From Ruminococcus sp. (GTDB taxonomy: Bacteria; Bacillota; Clostridia; Oscillospirales; Ruminococcaceae): 50,921 bases of DNA. Of the stretch, positions 8,908 through 17,132 are shown in pieces (positions within the stretch are counted from its first letter, which is position 1; the number at the start of each line of letters is the position of its first letter). The DNA lies in assembly GCA_017624895.1 (NCBI GenBank), contig JAGAMB010000009.1:1-50921 (forward strand), written 5' to 3'. A model generated the notes under the pieces. The model ran no database searches, had not been told where the DNA came from, and worked only from the letters and a program-made list of their open reading frames with translations. The position numbers and the translations under genes were made by a program.

Positions 8908-10025
8908 TCGTAAATTTTGATAACGCCGCAACAACTTTTCCAAAGCCTGTAATGGTTAAAAAAGCCGTAGTTTCCGCTATGGAACAGCTTACAAGCCCAG
9001 GCAGAGGCGGTCATCCCCTGGGAATGAAAACATCAGAAATGGTGTACTCCGCCCGTGAAACTGCCGCTGATTTCTTCGGCAGCCAGCCCGAAAATGTTGT
9101 ATTTACCCTTAACTGCACCCATGCTCTCAATATGGCGATCCAAGGAATTATGAAAAACGGCGGTCATCTTATTATAAGCGGAATGGAACATAATTCTGCC
9201 GCACGTCCTGCTGCCAAGCTCGCTAAATCGAGCAAAATAAAACTTTCCATAGCTGAGGTATACGCCGAGGCAGAAAAAACCGTCGAGAGCTTCCGCCGAT
9301 TGATCCGCAGCGATACAAAGGCTATCGTCTGCACAATGGCAAGCAATGTAACAGGTCAGATCATGCCTGTCGGGGAGATCGGCAGGCTGTGTCAATCACG
9401 TAATATAGCCTTTATCGTGGACGCTGCCCAGACTTCGGGCATTATAGATGTAAATCTTTCTCAGGGTATCAACATCATCTGTACCGCAGGTCATAAAAGC
9501 TTGTACGGCATTACCGGCAGCGGACTTCTCATAAGCGACGGCAAATTCCCCATCGAGCCGATAATGCAGGGAGGCACCGGAAGCGGCTCACGCAGCCTTG
9601 AACAGCCAACACTTCTTCCTGAGGCTTTAGAAAGCGGAACTGTCGGAACTGTAGGGATAATGTCCATTAAGGCAGGTATTGAATTTGTCAGAAAAATCGG
9701 TGTGAACAAAATATTTGCCCACGAGGACAAAATTTGCCGACGATTTGTTTCGGAGCTGAAAAACAACCCGAAAGTAACCATATATCGCTCCGGTTTTGCA
9801 GAATACGTCCCTATAGTTTCATTTAATATTGAGGGTATTCACTCCGAAAAAGCAGCTTCAGCACTTGCCGCAGAGGGATTCTGTCTCCGCGCCGGCTATC
9901 ATTGTGCCGCCCTTGCCCACTCCTCTCTGGGAACAGAAAACGGCACCGTCAGATTTTCTCCGTCCGTATTCAGCAGAGAGGAGGACGCTGTAAGACTTGC
10001 ACACCTTATAACCTCCGTTTTCTGA
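8904..10025 (+). CDS. Cysteine desulfurase family protein (aminotransferase class V)
   Basis: The 373-residue PLP enzyme shows NFDNAATTFPKP at the N-terminus, FIVDAAQTSG (PLP-binding Asp), TAGHKSLYG with the Schiff-base Lys near residue 197, and RAGYHCAALAH with the catalytic Cys near 334, followed by GTVRFSPS. That order fits the SufS-like subgroup of cysteine desulfurases that occurs beside DUF3343 proteins. The reaction expected is cysteine to alanine plus enzyme persulfide, or the selenocysteine equivalent. The start codon is TTG at 8904 with AGGAGG at 8891-8896 and 7-base spacing. It is not accompanied by SufBCDU or IscU, so a dedicated role apart from general Fe-S assembly is likely. 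Confidence 0.88.
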   Translation: MIVNFDNAATTFPKPVMVKKAVVSAMEQLTSPGRGGHPLGMKTSEMVYSARETAADFFGSQPENVVFTLNCTHALNMAIQGIMKNGGHLIISGMEHNSAARPAAKLAKSSKIKLSIAEVYAEAEKTVESFRRLIRSDTKAIVCTMASNVTGQIMPVGEIGRLCQSRNIAFIVDAAQTSGIIDVNLSQGINIICTAGHKSLYGITGSGLLISDGKFPIEPIMQGGTGSGSRSLEQPTLLPEALESGTVGTVGIMSIKAGIEFVRKIGVNKIFAHEDKICRRFVSELKNNPKVTIYRSGFAEYVPIVSFNIEGIHSEKAASALAAEGFCLRAGYHCAALAHSSLGTENGTVRFSPSVFSREEDAVRLAHLITSVF

Positions 10026-10073
10026 TACCAATCCCTAAAATGTTAGTAGACAAAGATGATGAGCAGAAATAAT

Positions 10074-10231
10074 GGGCATCTCTAAAAACTCGTTTGATTA
10101 AAGAAAAAACAGATAGGTGCGGCAGCTGCAAGGAAGCCTTCCGAAGGCATGCTTTCGCACTCCAAGGGAGGTTGACGCATCAGATGTCGTGCATAGCTGT
10201 TTTTTCTCAAAAGGGGGTTTTTAGAGATGCC
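10074..10231. mobile_element. MITE-like inverted-repeat element, copy 2
   Basis: This copy has the same outline as 8395-8552: GGGCATCTCTAAAAAC at the left, GTTTTTAGAGATGCC at the right, and the CCTTCCGAAGG palindrome inside. The internal GTGCGGCAG stem has lost pairing (CTTTCGCAC), so this copy looks more worn. ATG lies on both sides, a possible 3-bp duplication. It is in the same orientation as copy 1, and the two bracket the DUF3343/desulfurase pair. Confidence 0.72.
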
Positions 10232-10265
10232 ATGATGTATGTCAAGGCAGACGACGAAAGCATAC

Positions 10266-10303
10266 TGCCGTATGGTGAGGATATCCAACGATGACATACG
10301 GCA
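10266..10303. repeat. Inverted repeat upstream of cdaA
   Basis: TGCCGTATG (10266-10274) is perfectly complementary to CATACGGCA (10295-10303) across a 20-base loop that itself contains the palindrome GGATATCC. No T-run follows. It lies between the second MITE-like copy and the cdaA promoter; nothing else was recognised in this 472-base gap. Confidence 0.45.
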
Positions 10304-10408
10304 TTTATGCCATTTCTGTAAAAGGTATTGAATACGACATTTTTCAAATTTAATCGTGATAATTATGAATTAAAAATTTAAAATTTTTCTGAAATTAATA
10401 AAAAACTA

Positions 10409-10436
10409 TTGAAATTATCTGAAATTGTGATACAAT
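10409..10436 (+). promoter_or_regulatory. Promoter of cdaA-cdaR
   Basis: TTGAAA (10409-10414), a 16-base spacer and TACAAT (10431-10436) preceded by TGA (extended -10). It gives a leader of about 55 bases before the ATG at 10498. Confidence 0.7.
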
Positions 10437-10497
10437 ATAATGTAGGGAAGTGTAAGCAATATGCTCCCATGACTAACAAACAGGTTGTGATATAATT

Positions 10498-11379
10498 ATG
10501 CCTTCATTTCAGGATATAAAATATGCTTTTTTCAGCCTGATGTCTACTATAGATTTTAAAGATATCGTAGATCTTCTGGCTCTTGCCTACATAATATACT
10601 TAGTACTGAAGCTTGTCCGTGAAACCCGTGCCGGGCAGCTTATCAAAGGAATACTGCTTCTTGTAGCAGCTTATCTCATAAGCAATATATTCGAGCTTAC
10701 TGTTATGGAGTATATCCTGGGCAATGCCCTTGATGTAGGACTTCTCGCTATGCTGATACTCTTTCAGCCCGAAATCCGCCGCGCTCTGGAGCAATTCGGA
10801 CAGACAAAATTCGGTATGAACATTATAGGGATCGGTATGCCCTCAAATGACATCAAGCAGCGCTGGAATACAGCCATTGAAGCTATCTGCGATTCCTGCG
10901 TGGAGCTTTCTGCAAGCTGCACAGGCGCTCTTATTGTAATTGAGAGAAAAACCCGTCTTGGCGAACAAATTGAAACAGGTACACTTATGAACGCAATACC
11001 CAGCAAGGAGGTTTTCGGCAACATATTCTACCCGAAAACACCTCTCCATGACGGCGCCGTTATTATGCGTGACGGTCTTATTCTTGCTGCTGCCTGCTTT
11101 CTGCCGCGTCCTAAAAGCGATGTTACAATTGATAAAAGCCTCGGTTCCCGTCATCGTGCCGCTATTGGTATGAGTGAAAACTCCGACGCTGTAATTGTGG
11201 TCGTATCAGAGGAAACAGGTCAGATATCTGTTGCAATAAACGGCGTTCTTACCCGTGATTATACGCGTATGAAGCTGAAATATGCTCTTGAAAAAGAGAT
11301 TTTTTACGAAGATCCCGATGATGATAAGTCAAACAAAAAGGGCATTTCCTCTATTATCGGAAGGAGGAAGAAAAAGTGA
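10498..11379 (+). CDS. cdaA: Diadenylate cyclase CdaA
   Basis: The 293-residue membrane enzyme makes cyclic di-AMP from two ATP. Three hydrophobic segments fill residues 20-95 (for example IVDLLALAYIIYLVL and GILLLVAAYLI), followed by the family phrase ILFQPEIRRALEQFG. The DAC catalytic domain carries LHDGAVIM (about 183-190) and SRHRAAIG (about 216-223), the DGA and RHR motifs. c-di-AMP controls potassium and osmolyte uptake and wall homeostasis in Firmicutes. The gene is directly coupled to the CdaR gene (4-base overlap), as usual; glmM, the common third partner, is absent here. The start has only a weak AGG upstream. Confidence 0.96.
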   Translation: MPSFQDIKYAFFSLMSTIDFKDIVDLLALAYIIYLVLKLVRETRAGQLIKGILLLVAAYLISNIFELTVMEYILGNALDVGLLAMLILFQPEIRRALEQFGQTKFGMNIIGIGMPSNDIKQRWNTAIEAICDSCVELSASCTGALIVIERKTRLGEQIETGTLMNAIPSKEVFGNIFYPKTPLHDGAVIMRDGLILAAACFLPRPKSDVTIDKSLGSRHRAAIGMSENSDAVIVVVSEETGQISVAINGVLTRDYTRMKLKYALEKEIFYEDPDDDKSNKKGISSIIGRRKKK

Positions 11380-12689
11380 AATTCTTTAACAATTTAAAAG
11401 AGAGATATATGTCAAACAATCTTTTCCTTGCGGTACTTGCCGGAATAATTGCTGTAATACTCTGGCTTGCAATTTCGCTGACACAGTACCCCTCTGTGCA
11501 GAAAACCATTGAGCATATCCCCGTAACGATAGATATATCCGGCTCAACTGCCAGCCAGAACGGTCTGAGCGTAATCGGCTGCGACGTTGAGGAAGTCAAG
11601 GTCGAGCTTCTTGGAAGCCGTACACAGATTGGATATCTTACCAACGAAAATCTTACTGCTTATTTTGACGCCGATAACGTTTCAACTACAGGCGAAAGAA
11701 AGCTCACCCTGAAAATCAAAAGCGACAGCGGCATAAAATATGAGATAAAGTCGGTCACTCCATCAAAGGCAACTGTTTTCTTTGATAAAATGGATACAAG
11801 AGAATTTAACGTCGTTCCCCTTACTCCAAATGTAAAAATTGTAGACGGCAAGGTGAAAAATCCCGATGAATATACTTGTATCCCATCGCAGGTCAGCATT
11901 ACAGGGCCTTCTGCAAAGCTTGACCTTATAGATAAATGCTACGCTGTGTCAAACAAGGAAATGAGCCTTGATACATCTTATGTTCTGAGTGGTGCAGAGC
12001 TTCAGCTTTATACCGAGGATAATGTTCTTATCGACCAGTCGGCGCTGAAAAGCAATACAACAAATTTTGATATAAATATTGCTGTACGCACACAGAAAAA
12101 GGTGAAACTGTCAGCGGCTATTGCAAATGCTCCTGCAAATTTCAATCCTGACACAATAAAATTCAAGCTTTCATCAGATGCTATAACCCTCGCCTGCAAC
12201 AATAGTCAGGTGGAAATCCCCGACACTATTGATTTAGGACTTATTCCGCTTTATGAGATAAAGCCGGGATTTTCACGGACATTTTCAATTGAGAAAAGTC
12301 TTGAGGGAAGCGAGCTTATTAATGTATCCGACCTTGAATCAGTCGTTGTAACTATAGACGAATCAGAGTTTACAGAAAAACCTTTGACGATCTACAGCGA
12401 CCACCTCAAAATAAGCAACCCCCCCGACAACTCTTATGAGTATTCCCTCCTTACACAGCAGGTTGATGTAACTGTGGTAGGATCAGCGGAATCTATCGCT
12501 GAAATCACCGCAGAGGATATTATCGGAGAGGTAAATCTGCTTAACACCAACATTACAGAGGATCAGTTCAATCAGAGTATCATATTCTCCTGTCCGTCAT
12601 TTGATGACGTATGGATAGCAACCAATTCAAAGGCAGCTATTCAGCGGACAAAGGCTGAAAAGAAAAGCTCTGCTACCCCAAGAAATTGA
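11376..12689 (+). CDS. cdaR: YbbR-like CdaA regulatory protein CdaR
   Basis: The 437-residue protein has one N-terminal membrane segment (LFLAVLAGIIAVILWLAISL, residues 16-35) and then several YbbR domains outside the membrane, each with a strand pattern like VPVTIDISG, VVPLTPNVKIV and ISGPSAKLDLI-type loops (here ITGPSAKLDLI). CdaR binds CdaA and tunes c-di-AMP synthesis. The start is GTG at 11376, overlapping the cdaA stop (GTGA), with AAGGAGGA at 11361-11368. The C-terminal tail (KAEKKSSATPRN) is charged and probably disordered. The length and domain number agree with clostridial CdaR. Confidence 0.93.
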   Translation: MKFFNNLKERYMSNNLFLAVLAGIIAVILWLAISLTQYPSVQKTIEHIPVTIDISGSTASQNGLSVIGCDVEEVKVELLGSRTQIGYLTNENLTAYFDADNVSTTGERKLTLKIKSDSGIKYEIKSVTPSKATVFFDKMDTREFNVVPLTPNVKIVDGKVKNPDEYTCIPSQVSITGPSAKLDLIDKCYAVSNKEMSLDTSYVLSGAELQLYTEDNVLIDQSALKSNTTNFDINIAVRTQKKVKLSAAIANAPANFNPDTIKFKLSSDAITLACNNSQVEIPDTIDLGLIPLYEIKPGFSRTFSIEKSLEGSELINVSDLESVVVTIDESEFTEKPLTIYSDHLKISNPPDNSYEYSLLTQQVDVTVVGSAESIAEITAEDIIGEVNLLNTNITEDQFNQSIIFSCPSFDDVWIATNSKAAIQRTKAEKKSSATPRN

Positions 12690-12700
12690 TGAATGCTTTG

Positions 12701-12730
12701 ACCGCACGGATATTTTCCGTGCGGTTTTTT
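12701..12730 (+). terminator. Terminator of cdaA-cdaR
   Basis: ACCGCACGGA pairs with TCCGTGCGGT around a TATT(T) loop, followed by six T. Confidence 0.93.
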
Positions 12731-12827
12731 CAGCGGATGTAACAATTCCTGAAATACGGCTATGTATCGAAACATAAGACCTTAAAATGCATTTTTTTGT
12801 AAGAATTAACAAAAACCGCTATACTGC

Positions 12828-12856
12828 TTGATTTTTCCAAGAAAAGGGTGTATAAT
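12828..12856 (+). promoter_or_regulatory. Promoter of the dockerin/BIG2 gene
   Basis: TTGATT (12828-12833), a 17-base spacer, and TATAAT (12851-12856). The 77-base leader that follows holds a small GAGT/ACTC hairpin and the ribosome site AGAGGGAG. Confidence 0.82.
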
Positions 12857-12939
12857 TAATTTGTTATAAAATCAGGAAGTATATTTTCTATGAGTTGAGG
12901 GACTCGTTATGAAATGCTTCTTTAATAGAGGGAGAAATT

Positions 12940-15036
12940 ATGTATACAAAAAAAATAACATCTGCATTTCTGGCAGCAGCTGTGGCTTTCGGCTCTGTAT
13001 TATCAGCCGTCGGCAAGCCTATGCTCAACAGTAATTCTTACATATCTGATAACGATATCGTTGTACTTAAAGACGATACAGTTATCACTTTAGGCGATGC
13101 AGATATTAACGGCACCGTTGACGCTTCCGACGCGTCACTTATCCTCAGCGAATATTCATCATCTTCTACCGGCGGCGCATCAACATTCACTCCAGCTCAG
13201 AAAAAAAGCTCCGATGTAGACAAAAACGGAACTATCGACGCTGTTGACGCTTCATACGTTCTCGCATATTATGCATATGTGGCAACAGGCGGCGATCTCT
13301 CAATAATTGAATTTATAAATGGTGAACAGGCAGGCACAACCACAACTGCTCCCGTAACAACAACTACAACAAAGAAGCCTGCAACCACAACTACTAAGAA
13401 ACCTGTAACTACAACTACAAAGAAGCCTGCAACAACTACTACAAAGAAACCTGCGACTACTACAAAGAAGCCTGCAACAACCACTACAAAGGCTCCTGTA
13501 ACTACTACAACAAAGGCAACCACAACCGAGATCATCAGAGTAACAGGCATACGCGTTACACGAAATGAAATGCTTGTCAATGCAGGCGAGGGAAGTTTAG
13601 CAGCACACGTTTCAATGATTCCCGATAATGCTCCTAATGTGGCAGAAATCTGGAAAAGCTCCGATGAGTCCATCGCCATCGTTGACAGTGAAGGCTGGGT
13701 TACAGGCGTTTCAGAGGGCGAATGTGTTGTTACAGTAACAAGTGTTGATAATCCTGACGTTTTCGCTGAAATCAAGGTAACTGTAAAAGATATAAGAAGC
13801 GTTAAGACAATAAAGCTTTCACGGGCTGAAGCTACAATTGAAGCAGGAACAGGCGCACTTGCGGCAAGAGTTACAATGCTTCCCGAAACTGCTGTTAACA
13901 AAAACGAGATCTGGACAAGCTCCAAGCCTGATATCGCAACAGTTGATAATGAGGGCTGGGTTACAACTATAAAACCCGGAAATACAATAATCACAGTAAG
14001 AAGCGAGGATAATCCTGCGATATTCTCCTTTGTCCTTGTAACTGTTGTTGATTCATCAGTCACCACAAATCCCCCTGTTTCTTCAACAACCACTACGGTG
14101 ACAACACCTCCTGCAACAACTTCAACTGTTACAACTTCTGTGGTATATGTTCCTGTTGAAAGCATAACTTTAAAAGATACAGAAATTGATCTGACAGTAG
14201 GCGGAAAATATGAAGCAATGGCTTCTGTTGCTCCCGAAAATGCTTCTGATAAATCACTTAAATGGACAAGCACAGACGAGTCTATCGCTGCAGTTGACGA
14301 AAACGGAAAAATAACCGCCAAGAGTGCCGGAAAGTGCATTATAACAGCAATAAGCAAGGATAACCCTGCGGTTATTGCAAATATTGTTGTAAATGTAAAG
14401 CATGGCAGCAGCGTTACCGAAATCAGACTTGACAAATACGAAATGACAATACCTGTAGGCGGAACAGACATCGCATGGGTAACAATGCTTCCTGCTGCCG
14501 CTGAAAACAAGGACGAGCTGTGGGCTTCAAGCGATTCATCAATAGCATCTGTTGACAAGTTCGGCTGGGTATACGGAAACAGCGTGGGCGAATGTGTTAT
14601 TACTGTATTCAGCGTTGACAATACTGATGTTAAGGCAGAAATAAAGGTTACAGTAACCGACGGCCCTGTTGAGCCTCCGAAATACACTTTCAGTCAGATT
14701 GCTCCAGGCAAATCAACAAATACAGAGATTGCATTCCTTACACCCATACCTGCGAATGCGTCAGGACGTTTCGTAATTGATTATATGATTACAGACGCTA
14801 ACGGACAAGTAACAAAAATTTCCACACCAACTATTTTAGCTCCGGCAACAACAAATATAGTCACAATGCTTACAGCTGGAACAAATCACTTTACAGCAGA
14901 GGCTTATCTTACAAATCTTGCAAATGCAAAGATGACAAAGATAGGAGAATACAGCTTCACAATCAATCCCAGAAACGCAAAGACTGAGGAAGAAGCAATT
15001 GAAAACGCTTTCGCAGCTGTCGGCGGACTTGAATAA
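12940..15036 (+). CDS. Secreted protein with N-terminal dockerin, Thr-rich linker and four BIG2 Ig-like domains
   Basis: The 698-residue protein starts with a signal peptide (ITSAFLAAAVAFGSVLSAVG). A dockerin lies at about 50-125: two duplicated Ca-binding segments, GDADINGTVDASDASLIL (52-69) and DVDKNGTIDAVDASYVL (92-108). A linker rich in TTTTKKPA units covers 132-195. Four BIG2 domains follow (about 200-283, 287-371, 403-488, 490-575), each with WxSSDxSIAxVD and GWVTG/GKITA phrases; a second Thr/Pro linker (372-402) separates the second and third. The last 120 residues are an unrecognised beta-rich domain. No catalytic module is seen. The dockerin implies docking to a scaffoldin cohesin; structural, adhesive or spacer function is inferred. 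It stands alone between two terminators. Confidence 0.9.
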   Translation: MYTKKITSAFLAAAVAFGSVLSAVGKPMLNSNSYISDNDIVVLKDDTVITLGDADINGTVDASDASLILSEYSSSSTGGASTFTPAQKKSSDVDKNGTIDAVDASYVLAYYAYVATGGDLSIIEFINGEQAGTTTTAPVTTTTTKKPATTTTKKPVTTTTKKPATTTTKKPATTTKKPATTTTKAPVTTTTKATTTEIIRVTGIRVTRNEMLVNAGEGSLAAHVSMIPDNAPNVAEIWKSSDESIAIVDSEGWVTGVSEGECVVTVTSVDNPDVFAEIKVTVKDIRSVKTIKLSRAEATIEAGTGALAARVTMLPETAVNKNEIWTSSKPDIATVDNEGWVTTIKPGNTIITVRSEDNPAIFSFVLVTVVDSSVTTNPPVSSTTTTVTTPPATTSTVTTSVVYVPVESITLKDTEIDLTVGGKYEAMASVAPENASDKSLKWTSTDESIAAVDENGKITAKSAGKCIITAISKDNPAVIANIVVNVKHGSSVTEIRLDKYEMTIPVGGTDIAWVTMLPAAAENKDELWASSDSSIASVDKFGWVYGNSVGECVITVFSVDNTDVKAEIKVTVTDGPVEPPKYTFSQIAPGKSTNTEIAFLTPIPANASGRFVIDYMITDANGQVTKISTPTILAPATTNIVTMLTAGTNHFTAEAYLTNLANAKMTKIGEYSFTINPRNAKTEEEAIENAFAAVGGLE

Positions 15037-15056
15037 CGTATAAACTCCATAAACAA

Positions 15057-15090
15057 ACAAATCCCCTTGATTTATCAAGGGGATTTCTAT
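15057..15090. terminator. Bidirectional terminator between convergent genes
   Basis: AAATCCCCTTGA and TCAAGGGGATTT form a perfect stem with a short TTTA loop. A and T runs on both sides allow it to serve the dockerin gene (plus) and malQ (minus). Confidence 0.9.
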
Positions 15091-15139
15091 TTGTACAAAT
15101 ATTTGTTATTTCATTGCAGGCAGCCTATACGAATTGTTT

Positions 15140-16612
15140 TCATCTGTTATAAAGCTTGTTCAGCTTCTTGATCTTCTTTGCAAGCTCCGGAGTAAGCTGC
15201 TCCGATTTTGTCCTGAACTGCCAGTTATTACCTAAAGTTGAAGGAGTATTCATTCTGCTCTCCTTGGGACTGTCAAGAAAATCCTGCATCTGCGCCGCCG
15301 CAACCTCGGCTATGCTTCCCCACGCTGCACGTATTACCGCCATAGGTATTTCGCTTTTCTTTCGCACATTGAGATATTTTTTCGCGAATTTCAGCGTATT
15401 TTTATCCATCGACGCAACCCAGCCGTTGAGAGTTTCATTGTCATGAGTTCCCGTATAAGCAAAGCATTTTGTAGTTGTGAAGTTATGGGGCAGATGTTCA
15501 TTATCTCCTCCGCTGAAGCCGAACTGAAGGACTTTCATTCCCGGATATCCGCATAAATCCAGCATTTCACGGACTTCAGGAGTTATAAATCCTAAATCCT
15601 CTGCAATTATATTCAGCCTGCCCAGCTTTTCCTCAGCTTCAAAGAACAAGCGGCAATCAGGGCCTTTCATCCACTCACCTACCGTTGCGTCCGCACTTCC
15701 ATAGGGAATAGCATAAAAGCTTTCAAATCCACGGAAATGGTCTATGCGGACGATATCATAAAGCTCCGTAGCGGCGGCTATACGGTTTATCCACCATTTG
15801 TAGCCTGTTTTTTCATGATAGCTCCAGTCATACAAGGGATTTCCCCACAATTGTCCCGTAGGAGAAAATTCATCGGGAGGACAGCCTGCCACGCATATGG
15901 GACGGCGCTTTCTGTCGAACATAAACAGCTTATGGTCAGACCATGCCTCAACGCTGTCTAAGGCGCAATATATCGGGATATCCCCCACTATTTCAATGCC
16001 GTTGTCATTAGCATATTTTTTCAGCTCAGTCCACTGACGGCTGAACTGGAATTGCAGAAATTTATAAAAACCGATATCCTTTTTAAGCGTCTTTTTATAC
16101 TCAGAAACTGCCTTTGCACGGTGCATTGAGATATCCTTTTCCCACTCATACCACGCTTTTCCGCCGTTTTTGAATTTCAGCGCCATAAATAAAGCATACT
16201 CATCAAGCCATTCCTTGTTCTTTTCGCAGAATTTTTTGTATGCAGGGAATTTTGAAGACTTGAAACGAGAATAAGCAACTCGCAGCACATCGAAACATTT
16301 GTCATAAATAAGGGCATAATCCACCTTATCGGGATCGGTTTCCCATGCTATTTCCTTGTATTCGGCTGCTTCAAGAAGTCCGTCCCCCTCCAGTATCTCA
16401 AAATCAATAAAATAGGGATTTCCCGCATTTACGGAAAATGACTGATAGGGCGAATCGCCGTAGCTCGTGGGAGAAAGGGGCAGAATCTGCCAGCATTTAA
16501 CACCTGCTTTTACAAGAAAATCTACAAATTCAAAGGCGTGTCTGCCCATCTTTCCGATGCCATACTCTGAGGGCAGGCTTGAAATGTGAAGAATTATACA
16601 ACTTTTGCGCAT
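15140..16612 (-). CDS. malQ: 4-alpha-glucanotransferase (amylomaltase, GH77)
   Basis: The 490-residue enzyme transfers glucan chains between maltodextrins, in cytoplasmic glycogen or maltodextrin turnover. It begins with the GH77 signature region (LHISSLPSEYGIGKMG, WQILPLSPTSYGDSPYQS). The three catalytic acids are visible: the nucleophile Asp in VRIDHFRGF, the acid/base Glu in IIAEDLGF and the stabilising Asp in GTHDNETL. Length is normal for the short bacterial type. AAGGAG stands 8 bases before the ATG at 16612. It is a single gene, divergent from the CmpB-like gene and with no maltose transporter nearby. Confidence 0.96.
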   Translation of the reverse strand: MRKSCIILHISSLPSEYGIGKMGRHAFEFVDFLVKAGVKCWQILPLSPTSYGDSPYQSFSVNAGNPYFIDFEILEGDGLLEAAEYKEIAWETDPDKVDYALIYDKCFDVLRVAYSRFKSSKFPAYKKFCEKNKEWLDEYALFMALKFKNGGKAWYEWEKDISMHRAKAVSEYKKTLKKDIGFYKFLQFQFSRQWTELKKYANDNGIEIVGDIPIYCALDSVEAWSDHKLFMFDRKRRPICVAGCPPDEFSPTGQLWGNPLYDWSYHEKTGYKWWINRIAAATELYDIVRIDHFRGFESFYAIPYGSADATVGEWMKGPDCRLFFEAEEKLGRLNIIAEDLGFITPEVREMLDLCGYPGMKVLQFGFSGGDNEHLPHNFTTTKCFAYTGTHDNETLNGWVASMDKNTLKFAKKYLNVRKKSEIPMAVIRAAWGSIAEVAAAQMQDFLDSPKESRMNTPSTLGNNWQFRTKSEQLTPELAKKIKKLNKLYNR

Positions 16613-16687
16613 ATATTACAACTCCTTTTTCTGAAAAATCTGAATATTTTTGCATCTCCGCCACATACTACCATCGAGGTGACGAAA

Positions 16688-17086
16688 ATGAAATTCACTC
16701 AATATATTTTTACATTCCTTATGGGATATTTCCTGTATGCCTTTGTAGAAGTTGCAGGCAGAGGCTATACCCACTGGACAATGTGCCTTACGGGAGGATT
16801 TGTCCTGACGATTATTTACATTATAAGCAGCCGTCCTGCAATGACGCTGATTCGCTGCTGTGTTATTGGTGCGGCGGCTATAACCGCCATTGAATTTGTT
16901 GTGGGGATATTCGATAATATCATAATGGGCTGGCACGTATGGGATTATTCCAAGCTGCCCTTTAATATTATGGGACAGATCTGTCCGATTTTCAGCCTTT
17001 TGTGGGGTATACTCTGCATACCTGCCTTTTATTTATGCCGTTTTATCAGACAAAGATTTGATAATTCTCTGAATTGCAGCCGTTAG
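16688..17086 (+). CDS. CmpB-like small membrane protein (putative ABC-transporter type IV permease family)
   Basis: The 132-residue protein has four hydrophobic segments and the conserved C-terminal phrase WDYSKLPFNIMGQICPIFSL followed by LWGILCIPAFYLC, typical of the PF06541 (CmpB) family of uncharacterised clostridial membrane proteins. I chose ATG 16688 because GAGGTG lies 6 bases upstream; an upstream ATG at 16586 lacks a ribosome site and would add a non-family extension. Function is unknown despite the transporter label; no ATPase partner lies next to it. Confidence 0.8.
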   Translation: MKFTQYIFTFLMGYFLYAFVEVAGRGYTHWTMCLTGGFVLTIIYIISSRPAMTLIRCCVIGAAAITAIEFVVGIFDNIIMGWHVWDYSKLPFNIMGQICPIFSLLWGILCIPAFYLCRFIRQRFDNSLNCSR

Positions 17087-17132
17087 CAATCAGCTTTCAG
17101 CTAAAAGCTAACAGCTGCAACGAAAAACGTTG

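Noticed and set aside
13269..14687. A 472-residue open frame on the minus strand opposite the dockerin/BIG2 gene
   Set aside because: It is a shadow of the Thr/Val-rich coding strand: no ribosome site, no start context, and the protein is a low-complexity Val/Thr/Ser sequence. The plus-strand gene has a signal peptide and clear domains.
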